Notes: a model not told the origin generated them from the letters alone. Positions 28,493 through 38,609 are shown, counted from the first letter of the stretch. The stretch is DNA of 64,000 nt from an uncultured Paracoccaceae bacterium (GCA_947503965.1 CANNFU010000005.1:124001-188000); one strand, 5' to 3'. Made by a program: numbers and translations.

Positions 28493-29257
28493 ATGGCACG
28501 CCGCAAGAAGATTTACGAAGGTAAGGCGAAGATCCTGTATGAAGGGCCTGAACCGGGAACGCTGGTCCAGTATTTCAAGGATGACGCGACTGCCTATAAC
28601 GCCGAAAAGAGAGCCGTGATCGAGGGCAAAGGCGTGTTGAATAACCGCCTGTCCGAGTTTTTCATGACCGGCCTGACGCAGATCGGTATTCCCACGCATT
28701 TCATCAAGCGTCTGAACATGCGCGAGCAGTTGATCCGCCAGGTTGAGATTGTGCCGTTGGAGGTGATCGTGCGCAATGTGGCCGCTGGCACGATGGCCAA
28801 GCGGATGGGCATGGAAGAAGGGGCGGCACTTCCGCGTCCGATTGTCGAGTTTTCGTATAAAGACGACAGTCTTGGTGACCCACTGGTGCCAGAGGAATAC
28901 ATCATCGCCTTTGGCTGGGCGAGCCAGCAGGATCTGGATGATATCATCAGCCTTGCCCTGCGCGTGAATGATTGGATGTCGGGCGTCATGTTCGGTGTCG
29001 GCATCAAACTGGTGGATTTCAAGATCGAGGTCGGTCGTGTCTGGGACAATGAATTCCCGCGCCTGATACTGGCCGATGAGATCAGCCCGGATAGCTGCCG
29101 GTTGTGGGATATCGAGACCGGTCAAAAGCTGGATAAGGATGTGTTCCGGCGTGATCTGGGCAACCTGACGGATGCCTATACCGAAGTGGCCAAAAGGCTG
29201 GGTGTGATGCCATCCAACGTGACCCACCGGCCGGCGAAGCCGACGCTGATCAACTAA
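28493..29257 (+). CDS. purC: Phosphoribosylaminoimidazole-succinocarboxamide synthase
   Basis: The protein has 254 residues. [36 protein letters not shown] and [15 protein letters not shown] are SAICAR synthetase signatures, and [15 protein letters not shown] is the C-terminal active-site signature. It joins CAIR and aspartate in purine synthesis. AAGGGG stands upstream of ATG 28493; a GTG three bases earlier is also possible. It begins a purC-purS-purQ operon. Confidence 0.97.
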   Translation: MARRKKIYEGKAKILYEGPEPGTLVQYFKDDATAYNAEKRAVIEGKGVLNNRLSEFFMTGLTQIGIPTHFIKRLNMREQLIRQVEIVPLEVIVRNVAAGTMAKRMGMEEGAALPRPIVEFSYKDDSLGDPLVPEEYIIAFGWASQQDLDDIISLALRVNDWMSGVMFGVGIKLVDFKIEVGRVWDNEFPRLILADEISPDSCRLWDIETGQKLDKDVFRRDLGNLTDAYTEVAKRLGVMPSNVTHRPAKPTLIN

Positions 29258-29272
29258 CAAAGGACCGCAACG

Positions 29273-29503
29273 ATGAAAGCCCGCGTACATGTCATGTTGA
29301 AAAATGGTGTGCTTGATCCGCAAGGCGAGGCGGTGCGGCACGCACTTGGCACGCTTGGTTTCGACGGCGTCGAAGGGGTCCGGCAAGGCAAGGTGATCGA
29401 GCTTGATCTGGCCGATGGCACGTCAGAGGCGACCGTGAACGAAATGTGTGAAAAGCTGCTCGCGAACACCGTGATCGAAAGCTATCAGGTGGAGATGCTT
29501 TGA
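29273..29503 (+). CDS. purS: FGAM synthetase subunit PurS
   Basis: The protein has 76 residues. [20 protein letters not shown] and [17 protein letters not shown] are the PurS fold signatures. It bridges PurL and PurQ in the three-component FGAM synthetase. The last base of its TGA is the first base of the purQ ATG. purL is not in the window. Confidence 0.96.
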   Translation: MKARVHVMLKNGVLDPQGEAVRHALGTLGFDGVEGVRQGKVIELDLADGTSEATVNEMCEKLLANTVIESYQVEML

Positions 29504-30171
29504 TGCGCGCCGCTGTCATCGTCTTCCCCGGATCGAACTGTGACCGGGATATGGCCGTCGCACTAAAGGCCGCCGGTGCCGATGTCAGTATGGTGTGGCA
29601 CAAGGATGCCGCACTTCCCGACAATGTCGATCTTGTTGCCGTACCGGGTGGATTTTCATTTGGAGATTATCTGCGCTGCGGCGCGATTGCCGCGCAATCA
29701 CCGATCTGCAAAGCGGTCGTCGCGCATGTTGAACGCGGTGGTTACGCGCTGGGTGTCTGCAACGGCTTTCAGGTCTTGACCGAGACTGGTCTGTTGCCCG
29801 GTGCGCTGATGCGCAACGCAAACCTGAAGTTCATTTGCAAAACAGTTGATCTGACAGTGGAAACCTCGGCCAGCGCCTTTACCGAAGGCTATAATGCCGG
29901 TGATACCGTTGGTTTTCCCATCGCCCATCATGACGGTAACTACACCGTTGACCCAGAGACGCTCACCAAGCTGGAAGCCGAAGACCGCATCGCGTTTCGC
30001 TATACGGACAATCCCAACGGATCGGTGTCGAATATCGCAGGTATCCTGTCTGAAAACCGTCGTGTGCTGGGGCTGATGCCCCACCCGGAACGGGCGGTTG
30101 ATGCAGGGCATGGTGGCACGGATGGGCAGGCGCTTTTCCGCGGGTTGCTGGGGCAATTTGCCCAAGCCTGA
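29503..30171 (+). CDS. purQ: FGAM synthetase glutaminase subunit PurQ
   Basis: The protein has 222 residues and is a class I glutamine amidotransferase. [10 protein letters not shown] and [10 protein letters not shown] begin the domain. GVCNGFQVL carries the nucleophilic Cys, and LMPHPERAV supplies the His-Glu of the triad. It releases ammonia for PurL. It overlaps purS by one base. Confidence 0.97.
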   Translation: MRAAVIVFPGSNCDRDMAVALKAAGADVSMVWHKDAALPDNVDLVAVPGGFSFGDYLRCGAIAAQSPICKAVVAHVERGGYALGVCNGFQVLTETGLLPGALMRNANLKFICKTVDLTVETSASAFTEGYNAGDTVGFPIAHHDGNYTVDPETLTKLEAEDRIAFRYTDNPNGSVSNIAGILSENRRVLGLMPHPERAVDAGHGGTDGQALFRGLLGQFAQA

Positions 30172-30215
30172 TCTGCGTTCTTGCTGCCTTGCGGGTGGCA
30201 CCTTAGACTGCAACC

Positions 30216-31970
30216 ATGGTTGAGCTGGGTAAATATAGTTTACGCAAAGGTAAGGGGCGTTGGTATCTGCGCCTGTCGATCCTGGTGATCTGTCTTTTTG
30301 CGGTGATCGTGATCTATGTCTCGAACCAGTTCCTGACCAAGCGATTTACCGAAACGATCAGCAATAGATCCGAGGTGCGGCTGGCGCTTTACGTGACCAG
30401 TTTGATGAGCGAGTTACAGCGCAATTCGGTCGTCCCACAGCTGCTGTCGCGTGATCCCGAACTGATGAATGCGCTCGACAGTAATGATTATTCGCTCTCG
30501 ACCGCGCGGCTGTTGTCATTCGTGGACGAGATTGGTGCCGCATCATTAACCCTGCTGGATCGTGGCGGGCGCGCGGTGGCGGCGACAGATCGCGAACAGC
30601 TGGGCGCGATCCATCGCAATGCGCCATATTTTGTGGATGCGCAACGCAATAACCAGACGGTTTACAATACCTATCAGAACGAAGATGGCGCCTACGCCTT
30701 TGTCTATTCCCGCCGGATCGAGGTGAATGGCGAATTTCGCGGTGTGATCATGGTTGAAGTCGACGTGCCGCGCATGGAACGCAGCTGGGCCGGCGTGTCG
30801 GACGCGATTTTCGTGATGGATAGCGAAGGCACGATCATCATGGCGACCGAGCCGCGATGGCGTGGCCTGAACGAGGACGAGGCGTTGTCGCGCCAGTCAG
30901 CGCCATCCGCGATCGAGCGTGCCTTGCGCCTGACCCAAGGGTGGGCCGCACTGCCCGCCGACGCGTACCTGCAGGGCGAGGCCGTGTTGCGCCGCGAGGT
31001 GCGCATTCCGCATCAGGGCTGGCGCATGGTCAGTTTCACCACCTACGCCTCTGTCCGACAGCAGGTGAACGGCATATTGGCACTTGAGGTGATGGGATTC
31101 GCGATCCTGCTGGCCTTCTTGTTTTGGTTCACCTCACGCAAGACCGCGTCACGCCTGGTGTTTTTCCAACGCGAGTCAGCAGAGCTTCGCGCATTGAACC
31201 GCAGGCTGCAGCGGGAAATCGCCGAGCGTGAGAAGGTCGAAAAGACGCTGCAGGTGGCTGAACAGACCATCGCGCAATCCTCGAAACTGGCGGCGTTAGG
31301 CGAAATGTCAGCCGCAGTCAGTCACGAATTGAACCAGCCGCTTGCGGCGATGAAAACTTATCTGGCAGGCGCAAGGTTGCTATTGCAGCGCCAGCGCCCG
31401 GATGAGGCGCTGTCATCGTTCCAGCGGATCGATGATTTGCTGGAACGGATGGGGGCCATTACCCGTCAGTTGAAATCTTATGCCCGCAAGGGTGCCGATG
31501 CCTTTGAACCTGTGGATACAAGGGCTGCCGTGTCCACAGCGCTCGCGATGATGGAGCCGCAGTTGAAAACCCGGTCGGTCAATATCATCCGCACATTGCC
31601 AAATGAGCCGGTGATGATCCTGGGTGACCGGCTCCGGCTGGAGCAGGTGATCATCAATCTCCTGCGCAACGCATTGGATGCGACAAAGGACGCAAATAAC
31701 CCTACGATTGAAATCCTGTTGGCGGCGGGCGATACTGTCAGCCTGCAGATCCGTGATAATGGTGAAGGCATCGAAAACCTCAACGAGCTTTTCGAGCCGT
31801 TTTACACAACCAAGGAACCTGGTGACGGTGTGGGCTTGGGGCTTGCTATCTCCTCGGGCATCGTGAACGATTTGGGTGGGCGCCTGACCGCACGCAATGC
31901 GGTGGATGGCGGGGCTATATTTGAGGTGCAACTGCCGACCATGAAGCAGGATGTCGCCGCAGCAGAATAA
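30216..31970 (+). CDS. DctB-like sensor histidine kinase
   Basis: The protein has 584 residues. An N-terminal membrane segment (about 22-42), a periplasmic double-PAS/dCACHE-like sensor domain, a second segment (about 288-308), a coiled coil, then a HisKA/HATPase core. The phosphorylated His is H370 in AAVSHELNQPLAAMKTYL. N box NLLRNALDA and G boxes DNGEGI and GVGLGLAI are present. The layout is that of C4-dicarboxylate sensor DctB. No dctP/Q/M transporter is adjacent, so the ligand assignment is by family only. The partner regulator follows 11 bp later. Confidence 0.88.
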   Translation: MVELGKYSLRKGKGRWYLRLSILVICLFAVIVIYVSNQFLTKRFTETISNRSEVRLALYVTSLMSELQRNSVVPQLLSRDPELMNALDSNDYSLSTARLLSFVDEIGAASLTLLDRGGRAVAATDREQLGAIHRNAPYFVDAQRNNQTVYNTYQNEDGAYAFVYSRRIEVNGEFRGVIMVEVDVPRMERSWAGVSDAIFVMDSEGTIIMATEPRWRGLNEDEALSRQSAPSAIERALRLTQGWAALPADAYLQGEAVLRREVRIPHQGWRMVSFTTYASVRQQVNGILALEVMGFAILLAFLFWFTSRKTASRLVFFQRESAELRALNRRLQREIAEREKVEKTLQVAEQTIAQSSKLAALGEMSAAVSHELNQPLAAMKTYLAGARLLLQRQRPDEALSSFQRIDDLLERMGAITRQLKSYARKGADAFEPVDTRAAVSTALAMMEPQLKTRSVNIIRTLPNEPVMILGDRLRLEQVIINLLRNALDATKDANNPTIEILLAAGDTVSLQIRDNGEGIENLNELFEPFYTTKEPGDGVGLGLAISSGIVNDLGGRLTARNAVDGGAIFEVQLPTMKQDVAAAE

Positions 31971-31981
31971 GGATGACGGTC

Positions 31982-33313
31982 ATGAGCAAGGCCATGAAGA
32001 TCGCAATTGTCGATGACGAAAAGGATATGCGTCAGTCGATCAGCCAATGGTTGGCCCTGTCGGGTTTTGATACCGAAACCTATGCCTCGGCAGAGGATGC
32101 CCTGAAAGGTTTGGGAACCGACTTTCCCGGTATCGTGGTCAGTGACATCAAGATGCCCGGTATGGACGGGATGCAGTTTCTGAAAAAGTTGAAGGGCGTC
32201 GATAGTTCCTTGCCGGTGATCATGATCACCGGACACGGCGATGTGCCGATGGCGGTCGAGGCGATGCGTGTTGGCGCCTTTGATTTTCTGGAAAAGCCGT
32301 TCAACCCCGACCGGATGACGGAACTGGCCAAAAAGGCCACACAAGCCCGTCGCCTGACGCTGGATAACCGTGCGCTGCGCAAGGAGCTGTCGGATGGTTC
32401 TGCCCTGATGGGCAAGCTGATCGGCCAGTCCACCCCGATGGAGCGGCTGAAAGAGGATATCCTTGATCTGGGGCAGGCCGATGGTCATGTTTTGGTCGAA
32501 GGGGAAACCGGCACCGGCAAGACGCTTGTCGCACATGCACTGCATGCCGTGGGCGCGCGGGCGAACAAGAAATTCGTGCTGCTTAGCTGTTCAGCCTATG
32601 ACGAGGAAACGCTGACCCGCCACATCTTTGGCCCCGCCAAGGATGATGAGCCTATCCCAGCGATAGAAGAGGCACGCGGCGGTACGTTGGTGCTTGAGGA
32701 TATCGAGGCGCTGAGCCACTCGTTACAGGCCCGTTTGCTGACCGCGATCAACGATCAGGGCACGCCGGCAGAGACACGGATCGTCGCCATTTGTAACCTG
32801 CAAGAGCAGGACAAGACCTGCGAAAGCGTGCTGCGCCCCGATCTGTTCTACCGCCTTGCCGCGTTGCGCATCACCGTTCCGCCTTTGCGGCAGCGCGGTG
32901 AGGATATCCTGATGCTGTTCACCCGGTTGAGCGAACAGTTCGCCGATGAATATGGCTGTGATGCGCCCGAGGTCAGCGCGCAGGAAGCAGCACAATTGTT
33001 GCAGGCCCCATGGCCCGGAAATGTGCGCCAACTGATCAACGTGGCTGAACGCGCCGTTCTGCAGAACCGGCGCGGCACAGGGTCCATCGCATCGCTGTTG
33101 ATGGCCGATACCGAAGAGACCAAGCCTGCGATGACGACCGAGGGCAAACCGCTCAAGGAATTTGTCGAGGCGTTTGAACGGATGCTGATCGACAACACGA
33201 TGCGCCGCCATAAGGGGTCTATCGTATCGGTGATGGAAGAGCTGTGCCTGCCGCGCCGCACCCTGAACGAGAAGATGGCGAAATACGGCTTGCAGCGGTC
33301 CGATTACCTTTAG
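31982..33313 (+). CDS. DctD/NtrC-type response regulator lacking GAFTGA
   Basis: The protein has 443 residues: receiver (DD at 11-12, phospho-Asp D55 in VVSDIKMPGMDG, K105), AAA+ domain with Walker A GETGTGKT at about 174-181, and a C-terminal Fis-type helix-turn-helix (SVMEELCLPRRTLNEKM). The loop where sigma54 activators carry GAFTGA instead reads HIFGPAKDDEPIPAIEEA (about 214-231), and Walker B reads LVLED rather than LFLDE. It therefore probably cannot remodel sigma54 in the classical way and may work with sigma70, like Rhodobacter capsulatus NtrC. ATG 31982 has AAGGA eight bases upstream. Confidence 0.88.
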   Translation: MSKAMKIAIVDDEKDMRQSISQWLALSGFDTETYASAEDALKGLGTDFPGIVVSDIKMPGMDGMQFLKKLKGVDSSLPVIMITGHGDVPMAVEAMRVGAFDFLEKPFNPDRMTELAKKATQARRLTLDNRALRKELSDGSALMGKLIGQSTPMERLKEDILDLGQADGHVLVEGETGTGKTLVAHALHAVGARANKKFVLLSCSAYDEETLTRHIFGPAKDDEPIPAIEEARGGTLVLEDIEALSHSLQARLLTAINDQGTPAETRIVAICNLQEQDKTCESVLRPDLFYRLAALRITVPPLRQRGEDILMLFTRLSEQFADEYGCDAPEVSAQEAAQLLQAPWPGNVRQLINVAERAVLQNRRGTGSIASLLMADTEETKPAMTTEGKPLKEFVEAFERMLIDNTMRRHKGSIVSVMEELCLPRRTLNEKMAKYGLQRSDYL

Positions 33314-33326
33314 CCGCTGATCACCG

Positions 33327-33366
33327 GATAAGGCAGGTCAGCGCGATTTGCCTTATCGCTTTCCTT
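33327..33366 (+). terminator. Probable terminator of the two-component operon
   Basis: GATAAGGCA pairs with TGCCTTATC around a 13-nt loop, followed by GCTTTCCTTTT. It lies 14 bp after the response-regulator stop. Confidence 0.6.
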
Positions 33367-33477
33367 TTGAGTGGCGCATTTTGCCACTGCTATCGCATAG
33401 CGCACCTTATCATGCATGAACGTGGCGCGTAACGCGAAGGCGATCTGCGTCTCGCTGCGAAAAGGGACTGGACACAT

Positions 33478-35436
33478 ATGAAGAAGATGACCTTATCCGC
33501 CGCCCTGCTGGGGGGCGCAATCTTTCTTGCCAGTCACGCCACCATCGGCGCAGCGCAGCAAAGCGACAAGCGCTTTGTTCCACAGCTGGGCCTGACCGGG
33601 CTGGCGTCTGATCAGGCGTTGTTTCATCCGCTGGATGAGAATTTGATCGTGGCCGATGCGGGTGATGGCAGTTTTTTGGTTCTTGACGTGACCGACAGCG
33701 AAGCCCCGGTAGCACTGTCCGAGATTTTTGCAGCGCAGGAAAGCCTAGCGGTGAATGCCCGAAATGGCGAAATCGTCACGGGCGGCCTAGACGGGTACTG
33801 GCGCGTTTGGGATCACCTCACCGGTGCCACGCTGCGCAGTAGTGTCGAGCAACACTCCAGTCGGATCGACAGGCTGGCCCTGACGGCCAACGGTGAGATC
33901 GCAATGAGCGGTTCGAACGACGGTTCAGCGCGGTTTTGGGATCTGCAATCCGGGAGGCAAAGTGGTGATGTGATACTTCATCGCGCCGGTTGGGATTCGG
34001 GCATCGCGCTGTCAGCCGATGGACGTGTTGGCGTTGTCATTGCGGATGATGCTGGTGGCCTGCTTTTCGTCAGGCGCAACGGTAATCGGCACCTCACCCA
34101 ATCCGTTAAGGCCCATGAAGGCATCGTCCGGGATCTGGCGATATCGGCAGATGGCGCTTTGGCGGCTTCCGTTGGTGTGGATCAGCTGGTCCGCTTATGG
34201 GACGTCGCGACGGGTGAGATGATTGGCGCACCCCTTGCGGGACATCAAAGCGTGATTTTCAGCGTCGCGATATCGCCTGATGGACAAGTTGTAGCAACAG
34301 GCGATCACGGTGGGGAAGTCCGCCTTTGGAGCGTTGACGAAGGCACCCAAATTGGGGAACCGCTGGGCCCATATGACGGGTATGTCGGCAGCGTTGCGTT
34401 TTCGGCAGATGGCAAACGTCTTGTCGCGGCCGGTCCATTCGATACGATCGATATCTGGGATGTCCAGACCGGCACGCGGATCGGCGCGCCGATCGCGGCA
34501 GAGGACACCATACCGCCAAGTTTTGGCTATTCCGCTGATGGCCGGTTGGCAATTTCTGGTGACGTTGATGGCGTGGTTCGCATCTGGGACACGCAAACAG
34601 GGGCGCAGGTCCGAGAGCCCTTGTTGGGTCACGAGAGCTTTGTCGTGTCTGTTGCATTCTCGGCGGATGGTCGCAGGGCTGTTTCCGGCAGCAACGATGG
34701 TGTTGTCATCGTCTGGGATGTTGAAACGGGTCTTCCGATTGGTGAGCCGCTTTTGGGTCACACCGATTGGATTGAAAGCGTGGCATTATCCGCAGATGGG
34801 ACACGCGCGATCTCAGGATCCTGGGACGAGACGATCCGGATTTGGAGCGTGGATAAAAGCCAGCAATTGGGGCCTGGGTTCGTTGGTCACGGTGATCAGG
34901 TTTTGAGCGTTGCGCTTTCCGCTGATGGACGTCGCGCGGTCTCTGCTGCCCGCAACGGATCCATTATCGTGTGGGATCTGGATCGCGGCCGCCAAGTGGG
35001 CCCATTCATGGATGACCCAACTGGCAGAGTGACAAGTGTCGCGCTGTCGCCGGATGGAGAACAGGTGATCTCGGTCGGTGATCTTGGCACGATGCGCGTC
35101 TGGAATGCATCAACTGGTCTGCAAGCGCAGTCGCGGCTGACCTGTACCAGCAGCAACTCTGTGATGTGGGTTGGTCACCGTGTCGTCCTGAACTGCCGTG
35201 ATCGCGCATTGCTTTTTGATGCGGACCTGAACGATGTGGGGCAGTTGTTTGTCACGCCATCTGGGGTCACGGGGATTTCGAACGGGCGGGGCGTGTATTT
35301 CTCGGATCAGGCCGATCCGTCTTTGGTCAAAGAGGTTGTGGTGGTTGACGGCGTGGCATCGGCTGGCGACGTGGCTGATATTATCGGGTTTGACCAGATG
35401 CGGACGGATCTGTTTGGCCCGGTTGAGGCGGAGTAA
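33478..35436 (+). CDS. Exported WD40-repeat protein
   Basis: The protein has 652 residues. The signal peptide (MKKMTLSAALLGGAIFLASH...GAAQ) sends it to the periplasm or outside. The mature part is almost entirely WD40 repeats of about 40-43 residues, with strands ending WRVWD, ARFWD, VRLWD, VRLWS, IDIWD, VRIWD, VIVWD, IRIWS, IIVWD, MRVWN and weaker ones at both ends. I count about 14, enough for two seven-bladed propellers. Many blades share the ALSADGRRAVSGSNDG wording, showing recent internal duplication. It is a scaffold or binding protein; no enzyme domain is seen. Confidence 0.85.
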   Translation: MKKMTLSAALLGGAIFLASHATIGAAQQSDKRFVPQLGLTGLASDQALFHPLDENLIVADAGDGSFLVLDVTDSEAPVALSEIFAAQESLAVNARNGEIVTGGLDGYWRVWDHLTGATLRSSVEQHSSRIDRLALTANGEIAMSGSNDGSARFWDLQSGRQSGDVILHRAGWDSGIALSADGRVGVVIADDAGGLLFVRRNGNRHLTQSVKAHEGIVRDLAISADGALAASVGVDQLVRLWDVATGEMIGAPLAGHQSVIFSVAISPDGQVVATGDHGGEVRLWSVDEGTQIGEPLGPYDGYVGSVAFSADGKRLVAAGPFDTIDIWDVQTGTRIGAPIAAEDTIPPSFGYSADGRLAISGDVDGVVRIWDTQTGAQVREPLLGHESFVVSVAFSADGRRAVSGSNDGVVIVWDVETGLPIGEPLLGHTDWIESVALSADGTRAISGSWDETIRIWSVDKSQQLGPGFVGHGDQVLSVALSADGRRAVSAARNGSIIVWDLDRGRQVGPFMDDPTGRVTSVALSPDGEQVISVGDLGTMRVWNASTGLQAQSRLTCTSSNSVMWVGHRVVLNCRDRALLFDADLNDVGQLFVTPSGVTGISNGRGVYFSDQADPSLVKEVVVVDGVASAGDVADIIGFDQMRTDLFGPVEAE

Positions 35437-35878
35437 GCCATAGAAGCGACGTTTCGACACCCGATCGCCCTCATAGGCGGCTTTACTCTCAGCAGCGGTC
35501 GGGGACTACCCTGGCGCGGTTGCGCGAACTTTGCCGCCTAATTGGGCGGCGCGCTGCGTGTTGCTCATCGCGGATCGTTCGATGGCAAGGTTTCATCTTC
35601 GCTGCCCAACTGTGGCCGCGCAGAATATCATTGTAATTCATGATCATCGTCCTTTATGAATAAGGAACGGACGTTCGTGCTTTGGTTGCGCGTTGTCGTC
35701 CGGTGAGGATTCTCTGTTTTGTCGGTCGGCAATGACTGATCCCACTAAACAGCTGATTTGGCCCCCAGGGGTCAGTGGAACGCTCTGGTCGCAAGTGTTT
35801 TTTGTCGCGACCGGGCTTTGAATGGGCCCCGGCAAACGGGGTCGGAGAAGAAACGCGATGCAAAGCGCGCACGATACA

Positions 35879-35917
35879 GGCAAGATCGCAGCGGCCCCGA
35901 GGGGCCCCGTTCTTGCC
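35879..35917 (+). promoter_or_regulatory. Hairpin in rne leader (distal)
   Basis: GGCAAGA pairs with TCTTGCC around an inner GGCCCC/GGGGCC stem. It lies about 85-125 bp before the rne start. Confidence 0.5.
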
Positions 35918-35941
35918 CGCGCGCGGATCGCCTTAATCAGA

Positions 35942-35990
35942 CATGTGACACGGACTTCCGCGCCCCCAGGGGCGCCCCCGCGGTCACATG
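35942..35990 (+). promoter_or_regulatory. Hairpin in rne leader abutting the start region
   Basis: CATGTGAC (35942-35949) pairs with GTCACATG (35983-35990), enclosing CCGCG/CGCGG and GCGCCCC/GGGGCGC. It ends 12 bases before ATG 36003, so its folding or cleavage could control ribosome access. Confidence 0.55.
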
Positions 35991-36002
35991 CGAACGGAAA
36001 AC

Positions 36003-38609
36003 ATGCCAAAGAAAATGCTAATCGATGCCACGCACGCGGAAGAAACCCGCGTTGTTGTGGTCGACGGGAACAAAGTCGAGGAATTTGATTTTGAAAGCCA
36101 GTTCAAGCGTCAGCTTGCTGGGAACATCTATCTAGCCAAGGTTACGCGGGTTGAACCCTCGCTTCAGGCGGCGTTTGTGGATTATGGCGGCAATCGCCAT
36201 GGTTTCCTTGCGTTCTCGGAAATCCATCCTGATTACTATCAGATCCCGGTCGCCGACCGCGAGGCGCTGATCGCCGAAGAAAGGGCGTATGCCGAGGCAA
36301 TGAAGGCCGAAGCCGAGGCCGAGGAAGAAAAGCCCAAACCCAAACGTCGCCGCCGCAGCCGTGCCAAGGCAGCCGAGGTTGCCGGTGATGACGCGGTGAT
36401 CACCGAAGAGATTGAAACGACCGAGGATGAAACCTCGGGCGATATTGCGGGTATGGAAACCATTGATCTTGATGACGAGATCGAAGGAAGCTCGCCCATG
36501 GAACTGGTCGCCGATACGCCGGTCGAAACACCTGCCGCCGGCGAGGAAGACGATGACGACGACGATCAGCCCGATGTCGATGCCGTTGAAAAAGATGACA
36601 GCATCGAAAGCGTCGCAGAAGAGGACGACACCGACGAGGTGCGCCCGGTGCGCAAGCCGCGTCCGAAACGCTATAAGATCCAAGAGGTTATCAAGGTCCG
36701 CCAGATTCTGTTGATCCAGGTCGTCAAAGAGGAACGCGGCAACAAGGGTGCTGCACTGACGACATATCTGTCGCTGGCCGGGCGTTATTGCGTCCTGATG
36801 CCCAACACCGCGCGTGGTGGTGGTATCAGCCGAAAGATCACGAATGCCGCCGACCGCAAGAAGCTGAAGGAAATTGCGGGTTCCATGACCGTGCCCGAAG
36901 GTGCGGGATTGATCATTCGCACCGCCGGATCACAGCGTACCAAGGCCGAGATCAAGCGCGATTACGAATATCTGCAGCGGATGTGGGAACAGATCCGCGA
37001 GCTGACGCTGAAATCCATCGCACCGGCCCGCATCTATGAAGAGGGGGACCTGATCAAACGGTCGATCCGCGATCTTTATAGCAAAGAGATCGATGAGGTG
37101 ATCGTCGCCGGTGAAGAAGGCTATCGGACGGCCAAGGACTTCATGAAGATGATCATGCCGTCCCACGCCAAAAATGTGAAATTCTACACCGAACAGTTAC
37201 CGCTTTACGCCCGCTATCAGGTCGAAGGCTATCTGAACGGGATGTTCAACCCGACCGTGCAGCTGCCGTCGGGCGGTTATATCGTGATCGGCATCACAGA
37301 GGCGCTGGTGGCGATCGACGTGAACTCTGGCCGGGCGACCAAGGAAGGGTCGATTGAACAAACGGCACTGAAGACGAACCTGGAAGCAGCCGATGAAGTG
37401 GCCCGCCAGTTGCGTCTGCGCGACCTTGCGGGTTTGATCGTGATTGACTTCATCGACATGGATGAACGCAAGAACAATGCGGCCGTCGAAAAGCGGTTCA
37501 AGGACAAGCTCAAGACAGACCGCGCCCGCATTCAGGTGGGCCGGATCAGCGGATTTGGCCTGATGGAGATGTCGCGCCAGCGCTTGCGGCCCGGCATGCT
37601 TGAGGCGACAACACAGATGTGTTCGCATTGTCATGGCACGGGTCTTCTGCGCTCGGACGACAACGTTGCCTTGTCCATCCTGCGCAGCCTGGAAGAAGAA
37701 GGCGTGCGCGGCCGCTCAAAAGAGGTGCTGGTCAAGGCGCCGATCAGCATCGCGAACTTCCTGATGAACGGCAAACGCGAACATATCGCGGATATTGAGG
37801 CGCGATATGGCATGTCGGTGCGGATTGAATGTGATCCGACGCTGGTATCCCCGGACTATGCCATTGAAAAGTTCAAGACAGCGACCCGCATCGTGCCAGA
37901 CGCATCACCGGTGGTGACATCCGTTGTGATGATGGATGATGACGATGACGATGACGTCGACGAGGAGGTCATTGCAGAGACACCCGACGAAGAGGTTTCC
38001 GAGGAGGAGCGGCCCAAGCGCAAGCGCCGTCGTCGTCGGCGGCGGCGGGGTGGCGGCAATAATGGTGACAACCAGCAGTCCGACAATGCGGATGTGAACG
38101 CGGATGAGCAGACCAAGGAAGCCGAGGCCGAAGCCGCTACAGCGGATGCGGTGGTGACCGAAGACGCGCCGGCGCCGGAAGAAAAGCCTAAGCGGACCCG
38201 GACCCGTCGTAAGAAGGCCGAAGAGGCGCCTGCGCAAGCAGCCGAAGAACAGCCCGTTGAAGAGACACCTTCCGAGGCTGCAGAAGAAAAACCTGCGCCG
38301 AAAAAGCGGACCCGGACCCGTAAGAAGGCCGAACCCAAGGTCGAGGCAGAGCCAGCAGCGGACGCGACCGAGGCTGAAGCCGCGGTCGAGGAAAAGCCAA
38401 AGCCGAAGCGGCGCAGCCGTGCGAAGCCAAAGCCGAAGGCCGAGGAAGAAGCGCCCGCGACCGCCGAAGAGCCGGTGGTTGAGGCCGTGCCCGAACCGAG
38501 ACCTGCGCCGGAATCGGCCCCTGCGCCAGCGGCCAAGCCCGCAGCGGTCGAGGCCGAAGTGGAGCCAGCAAAGCCCAAGCGCAAAGGCTGGTGGTCGCTG
38601 GGTCGCTGA
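36003..38609 (+). CDS. rne: Ribonuclease E
   Basis: The protein has 868 residues. The N terminus MPKKMLIDATHAEETRVVVV is followed by an S1 domain (about 30-90) split by a large acidic/basic insertion (about 95-225), usual in alphaproteobacterial RNase E. The catalytic DNase I-like domain has VAIDVNSGRATKEG and LIVIDFIDMDE (metal Asp residues). The Zn-link cysteines are in TQMCSHCHGTG. The C-terminal 250 residues are Ala/Glu/Lys/Arg-rich and disordered with RKRRRRRRRRGG patches (RNA and partner binding) and end KGWWSLGR. It is the core endonuclease of the degradosome. Its stop overlaps the next gene by one base. Confidence 0.96.
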   Translation: MPKKMLIDATHAEETRVVVVDGNKVEEFDFESQFKRQLAGNIYLAKVTRVEPSLQAAFVDYGGNRHGFLAFSEIHPDYYQIPVADREALIAEERAYAEAMKAEAEAEEEKPKPKRRRRSRAKAAEVAGDDAVITEEIETTEDETSGDIAGMETIDLDDEIEGSSPMELVADTPVETPAAGEEDDDDDDQPDVDAVEKDDSIESVAEEDDTDEVRPVRKPRPKRYKIQEVIKVRQILLIQVVKEERGNKGAALTTYLSLAGRYCVLMPNTARGGGISRKITNAADRKKLKEIAGSMTVPEGAGLIIRTAGSQRTKAEIKRDYEYLQRMWEQIRELTLKSIAPARIYEEGDLIKRSIRDLYSKEIDEVIVAGEEGYRTAKDFMKMIMPSHAKNVKFYTEQLPLYARYQVEGYLNGMFNPTVQLPSGGYIVIGITEALVAIDVNSGRATKEGSIEQTALKTNLEAADEVARQLRLRDLAGLIVIDFIDMDERKNNAAVEKRFKDKLKTDRARIQVGRISGFGLMEMSRQRLRPGMLEATTQMCSHCHGTGLLRSDDNVALSILRSLEEEGVRGRSKEVLVKAPISIANFLMNGKREHIADIEARYGMSVRIECDPTLVSPDYAIEKFKTATRIVPDASPVVTSVVMMDDDDDDDVDEEVIAETPDEEVSEEERPKRKRRRRRRRRGGGNNGDNQQSDNADVNADEQTKEAEAEAATADAVVTEDAPAPEEKPKRTRTRRKKAEEAPAQAAEEQPVEETPSEAAEEKPAPKKRTRTRKKAEPKVEAEPAADATEAEAAVEEKPKPKRRSRAKPKPKAEEEAPATAEEPVVEAVPEPRPAPESAPAPAAKPAAVEAEVEPAKPKRKGWWSLGR

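Larger units (their letters stand above)
35437..36002. other. 566-bp rne upstream region (probable structured leader)
   Basis: No gene is recognised. The last 130 bp contain two large hairpins, annotated separately. Alphaproteobacterial and enterobacterial rne genes are known to have long 5' leaders used in autoregulation, so this stretch probably holds the promoter and leader of rne. The rest shows nothing I can assign. Confidence 0.45.
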
